DNA of 64,000 bases from an uncultured Oscillospiraceae bacterium (GCA_900540595.1 UQGL01000009.1:1-64000), one strand, 5' to 3'; shown: positions 42,925 through 50,912, counted from the stretch's first letter. The notes: generated by a model not told the origin, from the letters alone. Made by a program: numbers and translations.

Positions 42925-43040
42925 ATCACTACCCAATGTAGAATTGGGTAGTGATACTTGGCGCAGGCGGTGAGATTCTCCCGCGCCCTTGCAACAGTCC
43001 GCAGGACTGTTGCAGCCCGGCGGGACGCAAAGCGCCGGGC
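42925..43040. repeat. Three strong hairpins between the lost integrase and the tRNA
   Basis: ATCACTACCCAA/TTGGGTAGTGAT at 42925-42955, GCAACAGTCC/GGACTGTTGC at 42991-43013 and GCCCGGCG/CGCCGGGC at 43015-43040, all with perfect arms. Fragments resembling a tRNA 3' end (TGGCGCAGGCGGTGAGATTC) lie at 42959. No gene is seen. Confidence 0.6.
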
Positions 43041-43093
43041 ACGGGCTGTTCGAATCCCACCTTGCAACCCTTGCATAGTTTGTTGCAAAAATA

Positions 43094-43121
43094 AAAAGCA
43101 GCGCCCCGCAGGGTGCTGCTT
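43094..43121 (-). terminator. tRNA-Ser terminator
   Basis: On the minus strand directly after the CCA: AAGCAGC(A)CC/GG(C)GCTGCTT stem followed by TTTATTTTT. Confidence 0.8.
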
Positions 43122-43122
43122 T

Positions 43123-43211
43123 TGGCGCAGACGGTGGGATTCGAACCCACGTGGCATTGCTGCCAAATTGATTTCGAGTCAATCTCGTTACGACCGCTTC
43201 GATACGTCTGC
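43123..43211 (-). tRNA. tRNA-Ser(CGA)
   Basis: Complete class-II tRNA on the minus strand with encoded CCA. Acceptor GCAGACG/CGTCTGC, D arm with GCGGTCG, anticodon stem ATTGA/TCAAT with loop CTCGAAA (anticodon CGA), long variable arm TGGCAGCAATGCCA, T arm GTGGG TTCGAAT CCCAC, discriminator G. It reads UCG codons. It sits at the right end of element D. Its acceptor differs from the split halves on both sides (GCAGATG/CATCTGC), so it was probably carried or replaced by an element. Confidence 0.95.
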
Positions 43212-43267
43212 TTATTTAATTTTTATCGCACCGCCTCGCATAGCGTTTGGAAAAATGCGAGATTTCG

Positions 43268-43277
43268 ATGCAAGATA
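43268..43277. repeat. Possible arm-type site, right end of element C
   Basis: ATGCAAGATA, same as the pair at 18185 and 18197. It lies between the intact tRNA and the first orphan 5' half. Confidence 0.4.
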
Positions 43278-43360
43278 ACGATGAAAAGTTGAGTACGCGA
43301 CACCCGATAAAGCCCGCCGTTATGGGATTTCCTGCGGACAAGGTGACCTGCCGGATGCAA

Positions 43361-43402
43361 ACTTTCGAGTGCTCCCTCTTACGACCACTTGAGTACATCT
43401 GC
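43361..43402 (-). other. 5' half of split tRNA-Ser(CGA), copy 1
   Basis: Minus strand: acceptor GCAGATG, D arm with GTGGTCG, anticodon-stem strand GAGCA, loop CTCGAAA, then unrelated sequence. It pairs with the 3' half at 17952-18011. Confidence 0.85.
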
Positions 43403-43440
43403 CTATTTAATTTTGTTGCAAGGGACTTCCCGCAAGGCGT

Positions 43441-43482
43441 GATTTCGAGTGCTCCCTCTTGCGATTGCTTGCGTACATCTGC
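43441..43482 (-). other. 5' half of split tRNA-Ser(CGA), copy 2
   Basis: Minus strand: acceptor GCAGATG, a slightly different D arm (GCAATCG), GAGCA, loop CTCGAAA, then 38 bp to copy 1. This outermost half adjoins normal chromosome to the right and is probably the original chromosomal 5' end. The stretch from 43483 to 43670 shows no other feature. Confidence 0.85.
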
Positions 43483-43670
43483 TTATTCAGCAGCCTGCTG
43501 TACAAGGCAAATCGCGTATACAGTATTATACCAGCTGCAGCGGGGATTGTCAATTCTTCGGGGGCGGGAAGTTGGAAAATTTGGCGGGCGCTGTGCGGAT
43601 GGCGGTGCTTCTAAGGTGCGGCCGGTGCGTTTGCGTAGATAGGCGGGGAAAACAGTCGCAAAAACGCCGC

Positions 43671-43706
43671 GCGGGACTCCCGGGGTGGGAGACGCCGTGC
43701 GGCGTT
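43671..43706 (-). terminator. Terminator of the small membrane protein gene
   Basis: On the minus strand AACGCCGC...GCGGCGTT with an inner CTCCC/GGGAG stem, then TTTTGCG. Confidence 0.65.
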
Positions 43707-43739
43707 GTGTTGGATGGATGCGGTAAAGACCCTGCGCGA

Positions 43740-43964
43740 TCAGGCGCAGTTTTTCAGGATGTCGAAGGCGGCGGCTACCAGCGCCAGAGGCAGCAGCAGC
43801 GGCAGCAGGCTGCCCAGAATGGCGAAAACCACCAGCAGCGGCAGTGCGATGACGAAGAGCAGCGTGGCGACAATTTTGGCAAGGCCCCAGGTGACATGAA
43901 AAGCCAAGCCGACCGATTTGACGAAAAGCCAGACAAAAACAAAAATGACAAACAGGGTAAACAT
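43740..43964 (-). CDS. Small two-helix membrane protein
   Basis: 74 residues; ATG 43964 with AAGGAGA upstream on the minus strand. Almost wholly hydrophobic: LFVIFVFVWLFVKSVGLAFH and the long LLFVIALPLLVVFAILGSLL, then LPLALVAAAFDIL. No motif beyond this is seen. Similar small membrane proteins of unknown role are common in Clostridia. It has its own terminator and is not in an operon. Confidence 0.65.
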   Translation of the reverse strand: MFTLFVIFVFVWLFVKSVGLAFHVTWGLAKIVATLLFVIALPLLVVFAILGSLLPLLLPLALVAAAFDILKNCA

Positions 43965-44163
43965 ACGATCTATCTCCTTTTTTCTGCGTGTCGATGCAAG
44001 CTGCAGACAGGCAAGCCACCTTCGAGATGTCGGGACGATCGGGGCTGCCTTACTGTGTAATACGATTCTAGCATGCGGCTTATTGCAAAAACAGGAAGAA
44101 AAAAGAAAAATAGAGGGCTTTATTCTCTCCTGTCAGAGAAAATAGCGGCTGCGCGGCGGCGTC

Positions 44164-44676
44164 TTATGGCTGCGACAGCTTGGCCTTGTAGGCCTCGGCA
44201 TCGATCTGGCCGTTGGCGAGCATCCGCTCGGTCCAGAGCTGCAGCGTTTCGACGGTGACCGAGATGCGCTCAAGTTCCTGACGGATGCGGATGAAGTCAT
44301 CGATCTCATCGCTGGAGATCTGGCCATCGGCGGTGATCTCGATCAGGCGCTCCTTTTTCTTGTCCATTGCGTTCAGGGAGGCCAGCATCTCGAGCACGAT
44401 GGCGGACAGCTCCCGCACCGAGACCTGCGGCACATACTCCCGGCCGATGGGGCACTGGCGCGAGCAATAGTAGTTGCACAGTGCGGGCCGCTTGTATTTT
44501 TCGGCCATGGTCAGCACCTCATCGGGGCGGGGCACGGTGCGCTCGTTCTCAATTTTTTCAATGCGCTCGGGGGCTATCGTTTCCAGCAACTCACTGGCCT
44601 TTTCCCGGGTGAGGCCCAGTTCCTCGCGGGCAAGCTGATAGCTGTTTTTGTTTTCTTTGGTGGATGTACGTCCCAT
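44164..44676 (-). CDS. XRE-type HTH regulator with cysteine motif
   Basis: 170 residues from ATG 44676. HTH in residues about 14-62 (YQLAREELGLTREKASELLE, then IEKIENERTVPRPDEVLTMA). A cysteine cluster LCNYYCSRQCPIG (about 68-80) could bind a metal or Fe-S cluster. The rest is helical and coiled-coil-like (EIDDFIRIRQELERISVTVE). It is divergent from the rhomboid-like gene at 44822. Possibly a redox- or metal-sensing regulator; the target is unknown. Confidence 0.75.
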   Translation of the reverse strand: MGRTSTKENKNSYQLAREELGLTREKASELLETIAPERIEKIENERTVPRPDEVLTMAEKYKRPALCNYYCSRQCPIGREYVPQVSVRELSAIVLEMLASLNAMDKKKERLIEITADGQISSDEIDDFIRIRQELERISVTVETLQLWTERMLANGQIDAEAYKAKLSQP

Positions 44677-44821
44677 GTTTGGCCTCGTTTCCTTATTATA
44701 GATAAAAGCGTAGCACATTTTCCGGTTTGCCGCAAGGGATTCGACAGGGAATTGTTGCACTTTGCGCGCGAAATTGCTATAATATATTCTGTAAATTTGT
44801 ATGCAACGGAGGGCTTCTCCC

Positions 44822-45466
44822 ATGAACTGGATCGATAAACTCGAACGCCGCTATGGCAACCTTGGTATACCGTACCTTATCAACGGGCTGATGATCGGTC
44901 AGCTGGCAGCGGGCCTGATCGTGCTGCTGTTCGACTGGAAATTTGCCTCGATGATCTCGCTCAGCCGCATTTCGGTGCTGCAGGGGCAGATCTGGCGTCT
45001 TGTCACATTTTTGTTTCAGCCCATCTGGCTGGGCGGCGTGCTGGGCGTGTTGAACCTTGTGTTTTACTTCTGGATCGGCAACGCGCTGACCCGCGTCTGG
45101 GGCGATTTCCGGATGACGCTGTTTATGGCGTTGGGCGTGCTGGGTGCCTGGGTGGGCTGCTTCCTGACCGGCTCGGCCGGGCCGAGCGCCATCTTCCAGA
45201 GCATGCTGTTTGCCTACACCTGGCTTTGGCCGGACCAGATGGTGCTGCTGTTCGGCATCATCCCCTTTAAAATGAAGTATCTGGGCTGGTTTGAGCTTGC
45301 CTTGTGGGCCGTCAGCTTTGTGATGGGCGACTTTGCGACCAAGATCAGTCTGGTGCTGGGGCTGTCCGGTTTTCTGGCGTTCTACGGACGCGAGGTCTTT
45401 GACTGGTGCCGCGACGCCCTGACAAGCTGGAAGCGCCGCCGCGACTGGGAAAACCGCAACCGCTGA
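44822..45466 (+). CDS. Rhomboid/derlin-like membrane protein
   Basis: 214 residues; ATG 44822 with GGAGG upstream. Six or so hydrophobic segments with the rhomboid-like pattern GQIWRLVTFLFQP and LVFYFWIGNALTRVWGDFRM. The protease GxSG motif is not present (GSAGPSAIFQS at the corresponding place), so it may be a non-catalytic rhomboid-fold or derlin-like protein. It lies 44 bp upstream of darA and may share its transcript. Confidence 0.7.
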   Translation: MNWIDKLERRYGNLGIPYLINGLMIGQLAAGLIVLLFDWKFASMISLSRISVLQGQIWRLVTFLFQPIWLGGVLGVLNLVFYFWIGNALTRVWGDFRMTLFMALGVLGAWVGCFLTGSAGPSAIFQSMLFAYTWLWPDQMVLLFGIIPFKMKYLGWFELALWAVSFVMGDFATKISLVLGLSGFLAFYGREVFDWCRDALTSWKRRRDWENRNR

Positions 45467-45510
45467 TTTTGCATGGATACCAAACTACCGATAGAAAGGG
45501 CGAATGTATT

Positions 45511-45834
45511 ATGAAACTGATCACTGCGATCGTCAATAAAGAGGATTCGAGAAATGTCTGCAATGAGCTGCTGAAAAGCAAGTTCTATGTCACCCGTCTG
45601 GCCACGACCGGCGGCTTTTTGATGGCGGGCAACATGACGCTGCTGATCTGCACCGAGGATGAGCGTGTCGATGACTGCATCAATGTAATCTCGAAGTGCT
45701 GCAAGCAGCGCACCGAGATCGTGCCCGGCACCGCCACGATGGGTCTGGGCATCGAGAGCGCCATGCCGATGGAGGTCACGGTCGGCGGCGCTACCGTGAT
45801 GGTTACGAACGTCGAGCGCTTCGAGAAGCTGTGA
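45511..45834 (+). CDS. darA: Cyclic-di-AMP receptor (DarA/PstA family)
   Basis: 107 residues; ATG 45511 with AGAAAGGG upstream. PII-like fold pattern MKLITAIVNKEDSRNVCNEL, then RLATTGGFLMAGNMTLLICT (the TTGGFL ligand loop) and VTVGGATVMVTNVERF. Members bind c-di-AMP as trimers in the cytoplasm; downstream partners are not settled. The order darA-holB-ricT is conserved in Bacillota. The stop shares a base with holB's start. Confidence 0.9.
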   Translation: MKLITAIVNKEDSRNVCNELLKSKFYVTRLATTGGFLMAGNMTLLICTEDERVDDCINVISKCCKQRTEIVPGTATMGLGIESAMPMEVTVGGATVMVTNVERFEKL

Positions 45835-46760
45835 TGCTCGAACGCCTGGCCGGCAATGACGCGCTCAAGCGTGAGCTTGGCACGGCGCTGCACAGCGGGC
45901 GGCTGCCCCATGCGGTTTTGCTGGTGGGGGAGCCGGGCTGCGGTGCGGGCTTTGCCGCGCGCTGCCTTGCGGCAGATTACCTCTACCCGGCGGGCGGCCC
46001 CCATGCCGAGGCCGTGCTGAAGGGGGAGGATACCGAGTGTCTGGCCCTGCGGGGCGAGGGCGCCAGCGGGCAGATCCCCGTCAAAAGGGTCCGCGAGGCC
46101 CGCGAGGCGATCCAGCGCTCGGCGCTGTCCACCGATGCGGCGGGCCGTGTGCTGTTCATCTACGGTGCGCAGAACCTGAACGGAACGCAGGGCTCGTCTG
46201 CCAATGCGCTGCTCAAAATCATTGAGGAACCGCCCGAGGGGGTGTTGTTTTTGTTGACGGCACCCAGCGCAGCGGTGGTGCTGCCGACCATTCGCAGCCG
46301 GTGTGCGGCCTATACGATCGCGCCAGTGCCGGTGGCGGACTGTGCCGCCCACCTGCGCGCCGAGCGGCTGCCTGCCGCTGCGGCCGAGGAGCTGGCCTTT
46401 CTGTATGAGGGGCATATCGGCACAGCACTGAAAAGCTGGAACGACCCGCCGACAAAGGCGGCGCTGGGCATGGCAAAAACGCTGTGCGGCTATGCGGCGC
46501 AGGGGGATACCTACCGGGCACTGGCGCTGCTGACAAAGTACGAGCGCGACAAGGAGGGCTTTGCCGCGCTGCTGTGGCAGCTGGACCAGCTGTGCAGTGC
46601 GGTGCTGCGCCGCCCCGCCTACGGGCAGGAGCAATGCGGCGGCCTGACGCCCGAGGGTGCCGCTAAGATCCTGCGGGCCGATGCCGGGGCGCGCCGCAGC
46701 CTGCAGGGCAACGGCAACCTGCGGTTGAATGTCGCCGTGCTGGCGGGGAAATTGACATAA
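45834..46760 (+). CDS. holB: DNA polymerase III subunit delta'
   Basis: 308 residues. ATG 45834 overlaps the darA stop (TGATG). The AAA+ clamp-loader fold is visible: RLPHAVLLVGEPGCGAGFAA, LFIYGAQNLNGTQGSSANAL, LKIIEEPPEGVLFLLTAPS, ATIRSRC-like TIRSRCAAYTI. The Walker A Lys is absent (GEPGCGAGF), consistent with a non-ATP-hydrolysing delta' subunit. It forms part of the clamp loader at the replication fork. Followed by ricT after 85 bp. Confidence 0.9.
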   Translation: MLERLAGNDALKRELGTALHSGRLPHAVLLVGEPGCGAGFAARCLAADYLYPAGGPHAEAVLKGEDTECLALRGEGASGQIPVKRVREAREAIQRSALSTDAAGRVLFIYGAQNLNGTQGSSANALLKIIEEPPEGVLFLLTAPSAAVVLPTIRSRCAAYTIAPVPVADCAAHLRAERLPAAAAEELAFLYEGHIGTALKSWNDPPTKAALGMAKTLCGYAAQGDTYRALALLTKYERDKEGFAALLWQLDQLCSAVLRRPAYGQEQCGGLTPEGAAKILRADAGARRSLQGNGNLRLNVAVLAGKLT

Positions 46761-46845
46761 ACATCTGCCGCTGCGTTCCCGGGTCGTCGGGGACGCCGCC
46801 CCCTACACTTATTTTCTTATATACCAACAATAAAAGGACCGACCC

Positions 46846-47682
46846 ATGAAAGTAGTTTCCGTTAAATTTAAAGAAAATGGCCGGGCATATTATTTTGACC
46901 CGGGCGAGTTCAAGATCAAGGAGGGCGACTTTGTGGTCGTCACAACGGCCCGCGGCACCGAATGCGGCGAGGTCGTGCGCGCGGCGCATGAGGTGCCGGG
47001 CTTCTCCCGCGAGGTAAAGCCGGTGCTTCGGATCGCAGATGCCGTGGATGTGCGCCGTATGCGCCAGAACCGCGCCGATGTGCAGCAGGCCTACCAGATC
47101 TGCGAGCAGCGCATCGCCGCCCACGGCCTGAAGATGAAGCTGGTCGATGCCGAGTACACGCTGGACCGCAGCAAGCTGGTGTTTTATTTCACCGCTGACA
47201 ACCGGGTCGATTTCCGCGAGCTGGTCAAGGATCTGGCATCGCAGTTCCACACCCGCATCGAGCTGCGCCAGATCGGCGTGCGCGATGAGAGCAAGATGCT
47301 TGGCGGTCTGGGCCTGTGCGGCCAGCCGTTCTGCTGCAGCCGGTTCCTGAAGAACTTCCAGCCGGTGTCCATCAAGATGGCCAAGGAACAGGGCCTGAGC
47401 CTGAACCCCGCCAAGATCAGCGGCTCCTGCGGGCGGCTGATGTGCTGCCTTGCCTATGAGCAGAAAAGCTACGAGTACCTCAATTCCATCACCCCGCAGG
47501 TAGGCAGCATCGTCCGCACGCCGGACGGCGAGGGGACCGTGATCGAAACAAATGTGGTCGCCGGTACGCTGAAGGTGCGCTCCAATGTCGAGATTCTGGC
47601 ACCGCGCATTTACAAGCGGGAGGAATGTGTCTATATCCGCGGCGGCAAGCGCGCGCCGCAGCCCGCTGACCCGGAGGATTGA
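46846..47682 (+). CDS. ricT: RicT/YaaT, PSP1-domain protein
   Basis: 278 residues; ATG 46846 with AAAGGA upstream. PSP1 C-terminal-type domain with VVSVKFKENGRAYYFDPGEF near the start. Conserved cysteines in LGLCGQPFCCSRFL and SGSCGRLMCCLAYEQ (about 160-205) are those thought to hold Fe-S clusters in the RicAFT complex. In Bacillus this complex assists RNase Y-dependent mRNA maturation. The C-terminal tail carries GGKRAPQPADPED. Last gene of the darA operon. Confidence 0.9.
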   Translation: MKVVSVKFKENGRAYYFDPGEFKIKEGDFVVVTTARGTECGEVVRAAHEVPGFSREVKPVLRIADAVDVRRMRQNRADVQQAYQICEQRIAAHGLKMKLVDAEYTLDRSKLVFYFTADNRVDFRELVKDLASQFHTRIELRQIGVRDESKMLGGLGLCGQPFCCSRFLKNFQPVSIKMAKEQGLSLNPAKISGSCGRLMCCLAYEQKSYEYLNSITPQVGSIVRTPDGEGTVIETNVVAGTLKVRSNVEILAPRIYKREECVYIRGGKRAPQPADPED

Positions 47683-47882
47683 CGGCCTGCGGCTGTGGGA
47701 GTTGCTTGTGTCTTACCGCTGAAAAAAATCAAGATATGGCACTTGCCAAAATCGAACGGATATGATACACTATGTATAACGCAGTAGGCAGAGCAAACCG
47801 ACTGTGTGCCGATCCGGGGAGCAGCCGTGCAGGGCCGGATAGGTACAAAATATACAATTAGCACGGAGATAAGGAGTACATG

Positions 47883-48050
47883 ATGGCTCATTCCGTTAAC
47901 GAGTCCTGCGTTGCTTGCGGTGCATGTGTTGACACCTGCCCTGTTGGCGCAATCACTCTGGAGGACAAGGCTGTTGTCAATGCAGACACCTGCATCGATT
48001 GCGGCGCTTGCGAGGGCGTCTGCCCCACCGGTGCTATTCAGGCTGAGTAA
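47883..48050 (+). CDS. 2[4Fe-4S] ferredoxin
   Basis: 55 residues, with AAGGAG upstream; ATG 47880 or 47883 are both possible. Two clusters are given by CVACGACVDTCPVGAI and CIDCGACEGVCPTGAI, the classic clostridial ferredoxin spacing CxxCxxCxxxCP. It carries electrons at low potential in the cytoplasm (for example pyruvate:ferredoxin oxidoreductase, hydrogenase, flavo-diiron protein). It is monocistronic, with a likely promoter around 47744-47775 and a strong terminator. Confidence 0.97.
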   Translation: MAHSVNESCVACGACVDTCPVGAITLEDKAVVNADTCIDCGACEGVCPTGAIQAE

Positions 48051-48069
48051 GCTACATTAGCACAAATTC

Positions 48070-48107
48070 AGCGCGTTCTCTCCGGCAAAGAGAGAACGCG
48101 CTTTTTT
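48070..48107 (+). terminator. Ferredoxin gene terminator
   Basis: Perfect 12-bp stem AGCGCGTTCTCT/AGAGAACGCGCT with loop CCGGCAA, then TTTTTGTTTT. Confidence 0.92.
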
Positions 48108-48142
48108 GTTTTGAGAACAGGCGTTTTTTATTGCAGCAGTGC

Positions 48143-48229
48143 CGTAGGGGCCGGGCATGCCCGGCCCGGCGGTGTACGGTAGACGGGCGCTTGCGGGAAG
48201 GCTGCGGGCCGGGCATGCCCGGCCCCTAC
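48143..48229. repeat. Palindromic repeat pair (REP-like)
   Basis: GGGCCGGGCATGCCCGGCCC occurs twice, at about 48148-48168 and 48205-48225, flanked by GTAGGGG and CCCCTAC in opposite orientation. A shortened relative (CATGCCCGGCCCCTAC) is at 51598. It looks like a dispersed chromosomal palindrome. Confidence 0.75.
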
Positions 48230-48236
48230 AGGTGCG

Positions 48237-48980
48237 TTACAGGTGCGCGGTTATCAGCTTCGCCTTCAGCAGATCCGCGGGCGGCTGGCCGGGGGCGCTG
48301 GCGGCTGTGCCGGAGGTCACGCCGAAGGTGGCGCAGCTGCCGAAGGCCCCGCCGCAAAAGCGGGTGACGGCACCCAGCGGGCCCATGCTCATCGTGATAA
48401 GCGGTGTGCCGGGGCGTGCGGCCATGGCGCAGGCGGTGGCCTCCAGCAGGCGGGCGGCATCGGCGGCGGTGTGGGGCATGACGGCCAGCTTGGCAATGTC
48501 AGCCCCGGTGTCCGCCATGCCGGTCAGGGCGGCGGTCATCGCCTCGGTGGCGGGGGTGCCGTCAAAGTGATGCTCGCTGAAAAGCGCGGCGGCACCGGCG
48601 GCGCGGGCAGCGCTGCGCAGGGCATCGCGGTGGGGGCCGCAGGCGCGCCACTCAATGTCCAGCACATCCACGCCGCCGCAGGCCAGCAGGGTGCGGCAGC
48701 AGGCTGCGTAGGCATCGGGCGTCAGGGCCAGCTCACCGCCCTCGGCCCGGGTGCGGATCGTGACGATAAGCGGCTTATCGGTAAGGCTGCGCACCAGCGC
48801 CAGCGCGGCGGTGTGGTCGGCGGCGGGCAGCGGGTCAAGGCGCAGCTCCACCAGCTCGGCGGCGGGGTCGGCCTGCGCGGCGGTGGCCAGAGGACGCAGG
48901 GCGTCAAGGCTGCGGGCGAACAGCGGCACGATGATGCGCGGCGCAGCGGCGGTGAGGGTAAGACCGCGAAGGGTCAGCAT
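48237..48980 (-). CDS. aroD: Type I 3-dehydroquinate dehydratase
   Basis: 247 residues; ATG 48980 (GAGAGG 9 bases upstream). (beta/alpha)8 barrel with active-site residues visible: ELVELRLDPL, FSEHHFDGTP (His), GADIAKLAVMP (Schiff-base Lys), LGAVTRFCGGAFGS (Arg). It dehydrates 3-dehydroquinate in the shikimate pathway. It stands alone here, without other aro genes. Confidence 0.92.
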   Translation of the reverse strand: MLTLRGLTLTAAAPRIIVPLFARSLDALRPLATAAQADPAAELVELRLDPLPAADHTAALALVRSLTDKPLIVTIRTRAEGGELALTPDAYAACCRTLLACGGVDVLDIEWRACGPHRDALRSAARAAGAAALFSEHHFDGTPATEAMTAALTGMADTGADIAKLAVMPHTAADAARLLEATACAMAARPGTPLITMSMGPLGAVTRFCGGAFGSCATFGVTSGTAASAPGQPPADLLKAKLITAHL

Positions 48981-49106
48981 GAAGATCATCCTCTCGGGGC
49001 GTTTTCTCCATTTTAGCACAATTTGGCCGAAGTGTAAAACAGTCTCGTATTTTCGCTTGAAACCCGTTTGTCAATACGGTAAAATGCTGAATATGAGGTG
49101 AATTTT

Positions 49107-49994
49107 ATGAGCAAAATCACGATACCGGAAAATTCGATCCTGCTGCTGGAGGGCGGCTCGCTGCGTGGGCTGTACACGGCCGGTGTGCTGGATACATTTA
49201 TGGAGAACGGGCTGTATTTCCCGGCGGTGGCGGGTGTGTCGGCAGGGGCGCTCAACGCGCTGAACTATGTCTCGCACCAGCCGGGGCGGGCGGCCAGCAT
49301 CAACCTGCGCTACCGCCATGACCCGCGCTACTTCGGACCTAAGGCGGCGCTGCGGGGCGGCAGCCTGTTCGGCCTGAAATTCATGCTGTACGATGTTAAA
49401 AAAGAGGTTCCCTACGATGAGGACACCTACCGGCACGGCGGTATGCGGATGATCGCCGTGGCAACGAATGTCGAGACCGGCAAGCCTGCCTACTTTGAGA
49501 AGGGCAAGACGGATTTTGATTTCAACGAGGCGGTGCGCGCATCGGCCAGCCTGCCGCTGGCGTCCACGCCGGTCATGCTGGATGGCCAGCCCTATCTGGA
49601 CGGCGGCTGCTCCTGCCCCATTGCGCTGAACTGGGCGCTCAAGCAGGGGTTTGACAAGATCGTTGTCGTGACCACGCGGCAGAAGGGCTTCCGCAAGAGT
49701 CAGCCCGGCCAGCGGATGGTAGACCTCTACGATGATTTTTACGGCGATAAGCCGCTGTTTCTGGCCACGATGCTGACCCAGGAGCTGCGCTACAACGCCC
49801 TGATGGATGAGCTGGACGAGCTGGAGCAGAACGGCCGCATCTACTGCCTGCGCCCGCAGGAGCCGATCACGATCAGCCGGTTTGAGGGCAATGTCGATAC
49901 ATTGACCGAGTTGTACGCCCGTGGCCACCGCGAGGGGCGGCAGGCACTGGCGGGCCTGCAGGCGTATCTTGCAGGGCCTGCCCTGCAGGGGTGA
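49107..49994 (+). CDS. Patatin-like phospholipase
   Basis: 295 residues; ATG 49107 with GAGGTG upstream. Glycine-rich oxyanion loop LEGGSLRGLYTAGVLD, nucleophile elbow GVSAGALNALNYV, and catalytic Asp in YLDGGCSCPIAL. This is the bacterial YjjU/RssA-like group of lipid acyl hydrolases. Substrate unknown. No secretion signal. No operon partner. Confidence 0.9.
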   Translation: MSKITIPENSILLLEGGSLRGLYTAGVLDTFMENGLYFPAVAGVSAGALNALNYVSHQPGRAASINLRYRHDPRYFGPKAALRGGSLFGLKFMLYDVKKEVPYDEDTYRHGGMRMIAVATNVETGKPAYFEKGKTDFDFNEAVRASASLPLASTPVMLDGQPYLDGGCSCPIALNWALKQGFDKIVVVTTRQKGFRKSQPGQRMVDLYDDFYGDKPLFLATMLTQELRYNALMDELDELEQNGRIYCLRPQEPITISRFEGNVDTLTELYARGHREGRQALAGLQAYLAGPALQG

Positions 49995-50130
49995 ACACCG
50001 GCGGAGAATGCCGGAATACCCCCGCAAAAGAAACCTGAAACGCCGCGGGCCGGGGTGTTGCGTGAACGCCAAAACTGCGGTACAATAGCCTTGAACAGAC
50101 AAAACAAAACCGTGAAAGGATGACCCCCCG

Positions 50131-50787
50131 ATGGTTAAAGGCGTTATTTTTGATATGGACGGGCTGATGTTTGACACCGAGCGGCTGTGGGATACCCTGT
50201 GGGAGCCGGCCTGCCGGGAGCTGGGACTGCCCCTGCCGCCGGATATGCAAAAGTTTACGGCCGGTGGGCGCGGGCTGGCGGGGGAAAACCTCTGCCGCCA
50301 TGTGGCGTCCTACATACCCGGCGATCCGAAGAAGCTGCTGGCCAAGGTCTGGCAGCTGGCCGACACCCGCTTTGCCGAGGGCGTACCCTGCAAAAAGGGG
50401 CTTAAGGAGCTGCTGACGGCGCTGGAGGATCTCGGCATGCCGCGCATCGTGGCAAGTTCCAGCCCGCGCAATATGATCGAGATGAACCTGCAGACCACCG
50501 GCACGGCGCGGTATTTCCATGATGTCGTCTCCGGTACCGAGGTCGCGCACAGCAAGCCCGCGCCCGACACCTTTCTGCTGGCGGCACAAAAGCTACGGCT
50601 TGCCCCTAAGGACTGCCTTGTGCTGGAGGACAGCTTCAACGGCATCCGCGCCGGCCGCGCCGCCGGCTGCGTGACCGTGATGGTGCCGGACCTTATGCAG
50701 CCGACCGAGGAAATCACGCGGCTGTACGACCGGAAATGTGACGATCTGCTGCAGGTGCGGGATCTGCTGATCGAAGGAAAGCTGTGA
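50131..50787 (+). CDS. HAD-superfamily phosphatase (beta-phosphoglucomutase-like)
   Basis: 218 residues; ATG 50131 with AAGGATG upstream. HAD motifs: I VIFDMDGLMFDTE, II VASSSPRN, III/IV SKPAPDTFLLA and LVLEDSFNGIRAG. A four-helix cap lies between residues 15 and 85. It is a sugar-phosphate phosphatase or mutase; the substrate is not deducible. It is separated from the ECF gene by its own promoter. Confidence 0.9.
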   Translation: MVKGVIFDMDGLMFDTERLWDTLWEPACRELGLPLPPDMQKFTAGGRGLAGENLCRHVASYIPGDPKKLLAKVWQLADTRFAEGVPCKKGLKELLTALEDLGMPRIVASSSPRNMIEMNLQTTGTARYFHDVVSGTEVAHSKPAPDTFLLAAQKLRLAPKDCLVLEDSFNGIRAGRAAGCVTVMVPDLMQPTEEITRLYDRKCDDLLQVRDLLIEGKL

Positions 50788-50802
50788 CCGCCAATTTCCC
50801 TC

Positions 50803-50831
50803 TTGCGTTTTGACGGATATTGCGCTATACT
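50803..50831 (+). promoter_or_regulatory. Promoter of the ECF S-component gene
   Basis: -35 TTGCGT (50803-50808), 17-bp spacer, -10 TATACT (50826-50831), about 80 bp before the start codon. Confidence 0.55.
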
Positions 50832-50912
50832 AAGCGTTGGCGGCCCGCCCGGGCCGTACATTTGCGCTGTACTCCCGAATTGTAGGAGACGGCAGCAGGA
50901 GGAAAATTGAAT

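Noticed and set aside
42958..43070. Additional tRNA 3' fragment
   Set aside because: It begins like a tRNA 3' end (TGGCGCAGGCGG) and later has TTCGAATCCCACC, but arms do not pair and the parts point in opposite directions; at most a degenerate remnant.
44822..45466. Active rhomboid protease
   Set aside because: The GxSG catalytic serine motif is not present, so only a rhomboid-like fold is claimed.
48243..49016. 257-residue plus-strand frame opposite aroD
   Set aside because: Very Gly-rich antisense translation; aroD on the other strand has all active-site residues.
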